From: Chondrilla cf. caribensis
Taxonomy: Eukaryota > Porifera > Demospongiae > Chondrillida > Chondrillidae
NCBI GenBank assembly: GCA_964020155.1
Contig: OZ026550.1
Span: forward strand, 910,001-942,500
Length of the DNA: 32,500 bases
Reading direction: 5' to 3'
Below the pieces are notes generated by a model. That model was not told the DNA's origin. It was given only the letters and a program-made list of their open reading frames with translations, and made no database searches. The position numbers and the translations under genes were made by a program. Within the stretch, counting starts at the first letter, position 1. Each line of letters opens with the position of its first letter. Shown in pieces: positions 11,108 through 29,921 of this stretch.

Positions 11108-11379
11108 TCATTTCAACTTGTCCAACCACTCCTTATGGCGAGGCAGTCTCTTTGAGCTTTCTTCAAGAATATCACAATACCTCTCCATCGTCTCCAACGT
11201 ACCATTTTCGATCAGGTAGTCCAGAAGGACCTGGTTCGCCTTGGTAGGGCCGTGCTGTTGCGTTTCTCGTTCTAAATTTCGTTTGAAGTGGTGATCAATG
11301 AAGCGTTTTTCAAACATCAAGTCCACTGTGTCCGCTATGTTCAGGTCCCGTTGTGTAGAATTCCCGACTGGAAAGCCAT
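11108..11379 (-). CDS. CARD-like single-domain reading frame, start unclear
   Basis: The frame encodes a helical module ending LLDYLIENGTLETMERYC and EWLDKLK, then TGA. It matches, position by position, the N-terminal CARD exon of copy 2 (FLNHLIRNGTLETLRRFC), so it is a death-fold module of the same type. The good-context ATG at 11379 (AAAATGGCT) is one frame away from the CARD frame and meets a stop after about 12 codons. Three readings are possible: a frameshifted pseudogene, an exon starting at an acceptor (CTTTCCAG just downstream of that ATG), or a base error. It could also be a 5' exon of the Rab gene, but the only phase-compatible donor (ACAA|GTTGAA) is poor. Confidence 0.55.
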
Positions 11380-11407
11380 TTTGTTTTTTGGCCAAACGAT
11401 TACGCAA

Positions 11408-12302
11408 TGATCAGCACATATTACGCCATTTTGCATCCATTGCGCAATCCTTCTAGTGCACGGTTTGCAGGAAACACGCTTGTCTAAGCTGCCAGAAAGC
11501 CCCTTCCAATCGAGAATGGCTACTGAAAGTGGAAAGTGGTGTGTCTGCATTGGTTAAAGAATTGTGCTGGTGCCAATCTCGAGATGAGCTGGTAAACCGA
11601 AGGGGATTGGACAGTGGTAGACACTTCGCCATACCACAACATTATCTAAGTTCAAAGGCACTCGTTCGCGTCTCACCACACCTCAGTGTCCCAAATTCCT
11701 CCGTGTTACCCTACCACCACTAATGGTTAAGATGAGTCATTAACTGTCCAACTCATGACAGCATTGGACATATGTGCTTGTTGTTATTTCTGTACCTTTG
11801 AACTCATCTTGGCAGTAAACTCACGTATCTTCATTTATTTTCATTTTGACATAACTCACTCCTATGTACAAGTTTCTCATATCTCAATTTGAGTCACCTT
11901 TTGTTTATTAATGATATTAATTAATAAAATTTCACGTACAGTTGTATGCCCTAGAGATCTCCAATACAATCCTCAATTCAGCTCAAGCCATATGGACAAT
12001 CCATGAATAGGCTAGGTATTGCAATAGTTGGATGTGTTCATGCAGGTGTACATGGGATGTGCATACATCGATTCATGCATATTAATATATAACCATGTAT
12101 TGTCAGACTAGTACATGGGTTCTCATTTTGTGGAGGAGGCTGCATGTCAAAAACTGGCTTTGTTCGATGACGTAAGGAAATCACAACTTTAAACACTACT
12201 AAAAATCCACAGGGTTTCATCCAATGTTAATGATACCTTGTTCTCCTCATTGTCTGACTGTCACAGTAGTTCTGCATGAATGTGTGTGTGTGTGTGTGTG
12301 TG

Positions 12303-12368
<66 letters not shown>

Positions 12369-13450
12369 ACAGAAATCGAATTCATAGCTTATACCTATTA
12401 GTCTGTTATGGGTATTTGGGGTTGGGTCTCATTGTGGGATAGATCATATCCATAGACACCTACAGCAGAGGTCATGCAGACCACCCAACATTGTTGCCGT
12501 GGGAATAATACCTTCTTATCATAACAAACATTAGACACAGTGTAAACTTTATTGTTGTCCTTGGCATAACCAACACTCCCTCTTGTAAACAATAGATTAT
12601 ATTTTACTGGAGACTTGCCTTACCTATAGAGGACCTCAGGGAGGGTTGGTCACATTGCATATATTCTCAGAGGTGAACACTCATCCTCACCCCATCTTGT
12701 AGTCACATAACTATTATATGTACACATGCAGTGCATGTATGGTATGATCCATTGGAGAATCCTGCTATTAAAGGCATACAGTATCACAACTGTGACACTA
12801 CTTACTGCAAGCCTAAGGCATCCTCCCCAGCCAAGTCCGTAAATTGATGTATGCTATTTGACAATACCCCCTTACATGTCTACCTCCATCACCTCACGTA
12901 CAATAATAATAAATATTATTAATGAATAATTATTATTAATGATTATAAACCTTAATAATTATTAATAGTAGTCAAATTATTCAATGTTACACAGTAGTAG
13001 TTGCAAAAATGTGCTACACACAAATGTAATAAAGTTAACCAGCAAATTTAAACTTTGATAACAACTATGGTTATATATAATATACACTGATTAAATCAAA
13101 TACACAATTATATATTAATATACTGTACATTATAATGAACTAGAATTTTGTATGAATGAGCTTCATTTCTTACATGAAAACCAGTACAATTTCATGTAAC
13201 TCGTCTAGTTCACTTTTGATTGGAAAATCATCACTCCATAAATTTCAAAATAACTTTATACATGATCATGAAGATTGTGTCATTCTCCTCGCTCAAGACA
13301 GGTCACTGCGTAGTACAGCTCTTTTTGAGCACTTTGCTGTTACTGCATGTGTAATCTCACAGTACTCAAACATGCGTCCTATTCCTTCAATTCCATCCAT
13401 GTTATGAAGTCCCCCCAGTGCTGTAGAGGTAACTTCCAATAGTAAGTGCT
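11408..13450. other. Gene-poor AT-rich interval
   Basis: It contains a (TG)n microsatellite (about 12282-12367), TAAT-rich palindromic DNA (12900-12970) and short unremarkable frames. I can support no gene, RNA or named element. Confidence 0.55.
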
Positions 13451-13570
13451 AAGGTTAGTATAGGCTGAGTGGTTCATTCAACATGGATGTGTGTACTACA
13501 GTATACTCCTTTATACTTTCTTACTTAACAGATAAGCACTTGTTTGCGTATGCATGCAAGAAACCAACAG
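13451..13570 (+). pseudogene. Relic of a ROCO-gene 3' flank
   Basis: AAGGTTAGTATAGGCTGAGT, then TTCATTCAACATGGATGTGT and later AACAGATAAGCACTTGTTTG, match the flanks just after the stop codons of copies 1 (3607 on) and 2 (23813 on). No CARD exon survives before it. This suggests a further copy was lost or only its end was duplicated. Confidence 0.7.
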
Positions 13571-13842
13571 CACATCATGTACATACATGTGTCCATGTCC
13601 GTGCATGTGCGCGTGCGTGTGTGTGTGTGTGATAATAGTCTGTTCATTCAAACGCTGTTCACATTGTCCACATAGTTATGATGGAGCTGTACATCAGCAA
13701 GCAAATTGTGTGCAAAATGATTTGTACTATAATATATTTTACGTATATATTATTATACCTAGTTTAAGTTCATAACGACTTTCGTTGAGCAGTATAATGG
13801 TTCCTGTTTATGTTTATACAGAATGATTACCTTATCATTGTG

Positions 13843-13848
13843 TATAAA
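13843..13848 (+). promoter_or_regulatory. Possible TATA box of copy 2
   Basis: TATAAA lies 43 bp upstream of the proposed ATG at 13891, which would leave a very short 5' UTR. Weak evidence in AT-rich DNA. Confidence 0.25.
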
Positions 13849-13890
13849 ATTTATATTTATGGAGATTATCCACGCCCACAATTTGTCAAA

Positions 13891-23813
<9,923 letters not shown>

Positions 23814-23966
23814 GGTTAGTAGAAGCTGAGTTTTTCATTCAACTTGGATGTGTGTACTGAATTATGCACCTGTACACAGGCTTGCTTAACAGATAAGCAC
23901 TTGTTTGCATATCCACACCCAAACCAACAATAATACAGCAAGTACGCACATTTTGTGTACACTGTA

Positions 23967-23970
<4 letters not shown>

Positions 23971-24023
<53 letters not shown>

Positions 24024-24062
24024 ATGTGTGTGTGCATGTGTGCATGTGTGTGTGTGTGTGTG
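23971..24062 (+). repeat. (TG)n microsatellite after the CARD exon of copy 2
   Basis: About 90 bp of TG with a few CATG interruptions. The matching tract of copy 1 is at about 3745-3844. Confidence 0.95.
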
Positions 24063-24463
24063 TTTGTTTTTGCATTTTTGTGTCTGTGTTCATGCATGTC
24101 TGTACAATGTTATTCTATCCATACTGCTGTGTTACTGTATGTCGACAGTATAACATTGTACATATAATACCAAAGACATACGTATCTCATGTGAACATAT
24201 CATACATGTCTCACTGCAGGAGAATACACATTGGTGGTACTTGCAAATGGTACATGATCTGACAAACCTTGTACAATAATACGCTGTGAACATGTACAGT
24301 AGAGTGTGGATATTGTGTAATAATTATTGTTATTATAATATCATTGTAATAAGTACTACAATAATATTGTCCACAGTTATACATCACTTCATTACTGAGC
24401 TGGAGACTTGTGGCAAAGAATCAGTTGATACGTACTATTCCGGATAATCATATCTGTAGCTAT

Positions 24464-24469
24464 AATAAA
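24464..24469 (+). terminator. Possible polyadenylation signal of copy 2
   Basis: AATAAA about 650 bp after the stop codon, just beyond the end of homology with copy 1. A single hexamer in AT-rich DNA is weak evidence. Confidence 0.3.
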
Positions 24470-24542
24470 GATATATAACAAGTTCATATTACACTAATAA
24501 GCAAGTACATGTATATATATACACACACACACACATGCACAC

Positions 24543-25034
24543 ATGCACTGTACCGGACGACATCCTCGACATACTGCCCTAAATGACATCGTCAAGAGAG
24601 CTCTAGCAGCAATCGACATCCCAACCCTATTAGAACCACCTGGCCTCTTTCGATCAGACGGCAGACGTGTTGATGGTGTCACAATTCTTCCGTGGAAAAA
24701 TGGTAGAGCTCTGGTCTGGGATGCCACTTGTCGGGATACCTTTGCACCTGCCTATGCTTCTATAGCATGTAAAGAAGCAGGCTTAGTGGCTAAACGGGCT
24801 GAGGATCTAAAACATCAGAAGTACGCTGAGATTGCAGACACCTACCATTTCATCCCTGTTGCAGTTGAGACCACAGGGGTGTTCGGTCCGGAGACCATGT
24901 CTTTCCTCAAGGAATTAGGCCGTCTCACTCGCATCAAAACTCGTGATCCAACAAGTTTTCAGAAAATTTGCCAACATATCAGTGTGTCAATCCAAAAATT
25001 TAATTCTTTGTGCATTTTAGGTAGTAGTGTGTAG
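24543..25034 (+). mobile_element. 5'-truncated retroelement ORF, C-terminal end
   Basis: 163 codons resembling the C-terminal region that follows the reverse transcriptase in retroelement-like proteins of corals and sponges: GRHPRHTALNDIVKRAL, EPPGLFRSDGRRVDGVTILP, GRALVWDATCRDTFAP, then YHFIPVAVETTGVFGPETMS and a SIQKFNSLCILG end before TAG. The DG..W..GRALVWDAT stretch may be a nuclease-like core (inference). The frame emerges from a CA-rich stretch with no reverse transcriptase before it, so the copy is 5'-truncated and dead. Family assignment is from recall and needs a database search. Confidence 0.6.
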
Positions 25035-25068
25035 TGTTTGATTTCACATTTTATCATAGAGAGCACAG

Positions 25069-26267
25069 GACTGGGCAGGGGCTTATCCCCTTATTTTTAA
25101 ATCGTCCCCTAATTAAAAATCATCACCTATCAACTGGCATTCGCATGCCATCATATGCATATTAATCATGTATGCTCGCCTTGCCACATGCTCAGCTCAT
25201 AGCTCATGCACTCAACAGTACTTCCGGTATTTAACCCTCCTACCCTCACCATACATTGAACAATTCAACATCTATACTTTCAAAAATAGTTTTTGTGGGC
25301 TTCAACATTGAGGAAATGTATCAGGTGTGGCATCATTTTGTTCAGAAGGTATGATAGAATCGTTTTTGAACTTCGATATTACGCAATATATATCGTAGAT
25401 TGCGCAATTGATAAAAACGGGCAAACACAAATATTTTAGAGGATTGTGCAATTTTTGTATCGCTTGCCTATAAAAGCAAATTATTCGCAAGTAAAAACAA
25501 TCCTGCGGAATAGAATGCCAGTCCTAAGTAGAGTATTAAAGTTGTAAAGTAGAATAAATCATTAAATGCGCTAGATGATAAGCTTTCGAATGGTATATAA
25601 CACTAAGGTGTTAGTGCTTTGGATCGAGCCACAAAAATTATTGAAATATATACGTTCCAAATTTGGAACAGAAAAGGGTAGGAGGGTTAAGCACTATTCC
25701 CCCCCGGAGCATGCTTGGGGGATATCCGAGTAATAACGCAGTGGCAACGAAGTATTATGGCCCAAGAAGGAAACTTTTCATGAATTGATGTAATGCCCCG
25801 TCCTGGCTCGATCACACCGCACTAAGGCAGTGGAGAATGAGCCTAAAAAAGGAGGTGGGAGGGAGGGAAAAACAAGTGATACACGAAAGCTAGTGAACAG
25901 CAATTAGCCAAGATTGCGTGAAGGATACAGCAGTAGGGGGATCGCGAGTGGATACTGGAGCGTCGATAAATCCGATCCAATGCCAAACCGCAATCGACCA
26001 AGGCGTTGCACATGCTGACAAGCCAACTAACTGCCCGGGAATCAGGGTTGTTTGGCTAGCTGCAGCTGCTGGGCAATCGAGTACCCACGCCGCCTTAACT
26101 TGGCTCACGATTAACACACATGCACCTACGTCACCCATTAGCTAAGTAACCCTAACCTCCCATAATTACACCCTGGCGGATCTCATCTATCAGCTCGGGA
26201 AAACCACGTCAACTAGTCTCAGACTGCCTCTAATGCAAAGCAGCATCTTAGCCACCCCTGCCCAGTC
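25069..26267. repeat. Possible TIR pair around about 1.2 kb
   Basis: GACTGGGCAGGGG at 25069-25081 is repeated inverted at 26255-26267. The interval encloses the TTAA-flanked MITE. No transposase frame and no clear target-site duplication were found, so this pair may be chance or an unnamed element. Confidence 0.35.
25231..25690. mobile_element. piggyBac-like MITE with TTAA target sites
   Basis: TTAA (25231-25234), then CCCTCCTACCCT; at the other end AGGGTAGGAGGG, then TTAA (25687-25690). The 12-bp inverted ends are perfect and the element is 452 bp. TTAA duplication and ends starting CCC are hallmarks of the piggyBac superfamily. It has no long frame, so it is non-autonomous. Confidence 0.85.
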
Positions 26268-26305
26268 ATGTTAACTCCATTTACATATAAATGGCATTAC
26301 ACATA

Positions 26306-26350
<45 letters not shown>

Positions 26351-29030
26351 TATATACACATAAACACAATACATACATGTATTCATTCACACTGTCATGA
26401 TTAATATAATACATATTAATCGATATTATAATGATATATATGTCATTACAAGTGCCTTTCATAACAACATACATTGACAGCTCCACAAATATCATAACAG
26501 TACCACGTTTGCTTGGTAATGTTAAAGGTATAATATTATAGTGGTAATGTTGCAATTGACCAAAGGTTGATAGCCATGCATTCACATTAAGACTATAGTT
26601 GAACACTGTAATTACAGTCTTGCTTACGTCTAGTTCCCAGCTAGCTATAGTACGATGTAATGGGATCAAATTCAAATAAATTCTTTATTGTTCTACTAGA
26701 TTTCTCACTAGACCAGTAAGAATGAAGAAAATATTTCATTCAGACCCACATAGCTATGGGACAAGGTTGATAGCTGGTAGGTAGGTAGCGCATTTAAGAT
26801 TTTAGACAGAACATTCCTAAATACCAACAAACCTCAGAATTTAAGTATTTTCTGTTGCATGCAGCCAGACGGTGGTCCAACTCAAGATAGTACATTTGTG
26901 CAGCAGCTGGTTAGTGTACAAGAATCCGTACACGGTTCGGTATAATCCTATGGCAGACCCTTCAAATCTTGCGCTGCTCATTCAAGTGAAAGCGCCGCAA
27001 TTACCAGTTTCTGAGACAAGAGACACTGAAAATGATCGGATATTTCCCAGTCTTCGTGTACGCCATTTTAAAGGTCTTTAAAATGGCGCTAAGGCTATAA
27101 TGGGGAAACCCCGCTACTGTCCAGAAGGATAAACGTTTATTAGTGAATCGAGGGTTTATATACGAGGAAAACAAGTCATGTGTTTTCTCTAGCAGGAGCT
27201 CCGGTCCTATCGTAATTTAAATTCTCCGATAGAAATTTTCGACATTTGCTAAGTAACTTCATATAGCTAAGGACTAATGAATAAAATTTACTTCTACAAT
27301 GTGAGCTAAAGATAGCTATTTGTTGAATGATATTTTTTATTGTAACAATCTTACATTACCAGCATTCATTTTGGATCATCTGAGGACACTCTATATGTAC
27401 TGATGATTTTATAGTCATATAGAACAACTCCACTCAATGTTTGGTTATGTTTTGACACTGGATAGAAGGATGAAGTGATCCTTTTGAGAACAAAATGAAA
27501 GATATAGGACAAGCCATGAACGGAACTACAGATTAACCAGGGTGAATTAAATTGTCTAGGTTATTGACACCGTTTCAATGTTTACATGAACATACTTGCA
27601 CATATACACGACATTGTGTCTTGTATTAGGTAATGTAATGCCATCTAGACATAAAGAAAATGATCAATGATTGGATCAATTTTGGTATTGCCCTCAGCTT
27701 CTCAAAGAGTATTTATATTCAATCAGGGACTCAAATCACACTGGAGACAGTGATAGTGGAGAGTTATGCTGTATCACTGGATGGGAACTGGCGATTATTG
27801 GGAATAGGCACAGGTTACAACAAGCATCAAAAGATATCTCTCATTAACCAGTTACAAATGTAGTGTTCAGAAACATCATCTACAGGTATTTTTGGGTACA
27901 TTGTGTATAAAGTATATAGGACAATGTGATATAATTTCGTCCATGGTTTCTCATTGTGTTTGGAATTGCAGATAAGTACCCTTGCAATGCATATGTACAT
28001 TTCATTCTCTGCTCCTATCTTAGTCCCCCCGCATATAAAGAACATAACACTAGTACTCTTGAATCACTCACTGCAAACCTCATATATATGAAAACATTGA
28101 CGCATATTATTGTAAAAACATGCATGGGCATGCATGAACAATTTGACATATTATACATCTCCGAAAGGCTCCTTTTAATTGTAAACTGCAAAAATTCAAT
28201 TTTTACATTGTGAATGCATGCACTTGTGTACATGTGTGTATGTGTATGTGTATGAGTGTGTATTCATGTGTGCATGTGTGTGTATGCAGTATATATATGT
28301 GCGTATGCATTTCCATAAACATGATATGTAACTATCTTCAAGGTGGAAATGCTAAATTAACGGGGGCAAATCTGCTGATTCCAGTTGAATGTGTGATTGC
28401 TACTTAAAAAGTGTCTCATCTGGAGCTATTAGGTGAACAAGCACATCATGCAGTTTCAACATATTATTGACAGATTATGAATTAAATTAGAATAAACTAT
28501 AGAATGATACGGGTAATAATTTCCACTCTTAAATTAAATGTCACAAGAAATATTCACACTAAGCAATTGAAGACCACCACCATGTGCACCACGGCTAGCT
28601 ATTGTGCTCCATGGATGGAACCGATGTGATACATGCATGGAGGTGAAGGAGGTCATGTTTGATTTCATTTCATGTGCACATGATGTCAAGTGCATACATG
28701 TGTGTGTCTCATGTAGTCATATGATTATAATAATATCATTATGTGTATATCCACTATTCTGTAGACCAGAGAGTAATATATTACGTATTATTCCCCATAA
28801 ATAGTCAAACACCCTCATATATAGTGTATGGTTTATAACTGGTATAATAATATTCACACTGAAAATATGTGTCCCTAACCTTATTACACACATGTATCCT
28901 GTGAAGATCACACAAACAATAACTCTCACTCAAACACGTACATATTATGATTATTTAAGGCTATAGTAATCAACATAGCAACACACATGTACATAAAGGC
29001 CCAATTAAACCTCTTCCTGATCACTTCCTA
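25691..29030. other. Gene-poor interval between copies 2 and 3
   Basis: It contains a GC-richer, unassigned segment (25700-26270), a (TA)n tract (about 26310-26351), and AT-rich DNA with TG-rich patches (28225-28290). Short frames at 26872-27081, 27660-27863 and 28343-28407 show no domain I recognise. Confidence 0.5.
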
Positions 29031-29048
29031 CCGGAAGTGAGATTAGAG

Positions 29049-29076
29049 CCAATCACGCGGCTGCGGAGTTTATAAA
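29049..29076 (+). promoter_or_regulatory. CCAAT and TATA boxes of copy 3
   Basis: CCAAT at 29049-29053 and TATAAA at 29071-29076 lie 93 and 71 bp upstream of the ATG at 29142, a normal spacing for a TATA promoter. This is the best promoter candidate in the window. Confidence 0.55.
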
Positions 29077-29141
29077 GGCTTACCAATTCTCCCGTAGAAG
29101 ACAATCCGCGATTTGTCCAGGCAACATACGTATGTGTACCG

Positions 29142-29921
29142 ATGGCTGAGAGAAATACCGTATCAGAAGGGCGGAAAGATCGAAATACATCTAAAGTCCC
29201 TTCTTCTGCTTTATTTGAGACATTTGACCATTCAACCCTCCCACCGTCGATCCCCATCATCGGTGAGACGGGTTCGGGGAAATCAACTTTAGTCAACAAC
29301 CTCGCGGGGGAAGACGTGGCCAAAGTTGGGGAAGCAGTTGAATCTGAGAAGTTTTGCTTAACGAGACATGAGTGTAAAATAAAAGGAGTCGCTGTTCATA
29401 TATTTGACACTCGGGGCTACTTTTGTGAAGACCATGCTTTGCTTACCGATCTCAAAACTCCTTCGATATTGGCACTTTTTCTTTTATTATCTTTTGTTAC
29501 AATTGTTCTCCAAGTAGAATCACTGGATCCCAAATTCTCAAAGTATGCCACAACATCGGGATTCCTTGGGAGAAAACCTCCTTTGTACTCACTTTTGTTC
29601 ATTTTGAAGATTTGACGCGTACGATTGGTAAACGACTTACGGATGATGATGCTTATGAAGCAAAGATACGAAAAAGTCGGGATGCAATCACTAGTGAGCT
29701 TGTTGAAAAGGTTGGTGTCGATATTACAATTGCAAAAGATCTCAAAGGACGAATATTCCCAGCGACTCACAAGCCGTCAATTGAATTACCTAATGGAGAA
29801 GAGTGGTTGAATCCTATGTTGAACTTGATCCTAGATCATATAAATCCAGGAAACCAGAATTTGCTTCAGAAAGAGCACTCTCGCAGCAGTCTTTCTATTG
29901 ATGGAACTTATTTTGATGAAA
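29142..29921 (+). CDS. AIG1/GIMAP-type GTPase exon of copy 3, frameshifted
   Basis: The frame from ATG 29142 carries G1 (near residue 42) and G3 and would end at 29615 with a degenerate tail. The frame carrying the rest of the domain is open from 29429 to the donor at 29921. Conserved family features in both frames (DTRGY in one, PWEKTSFVLTF in the other) show that one domain is split by a one-base indel, either a real mutation or a base error. Confidence 0.7.

Noticed and set aside
10238..11108. CARD-Rab fusion on the minus strand
   Set aside because: The CARD frame ends in a stop, the only phase-compatible donor is weak, and the Rab frame has its own plausible first exon at 10530-10463.
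13810..13890. Upstream start for copy 2
   Set aside because: The extra 27 residues are AT-rich and hydrophobic with a poor ATG context; the ATG at 13891 has a better context.
26872..27081. Possible small gene or first exon
   Set aside because: A short frame with no domain and no partner exon in phase.
27660..28407. Two short frames as exons of one gene
   Set aside because: I could not match phases or recognise a family.
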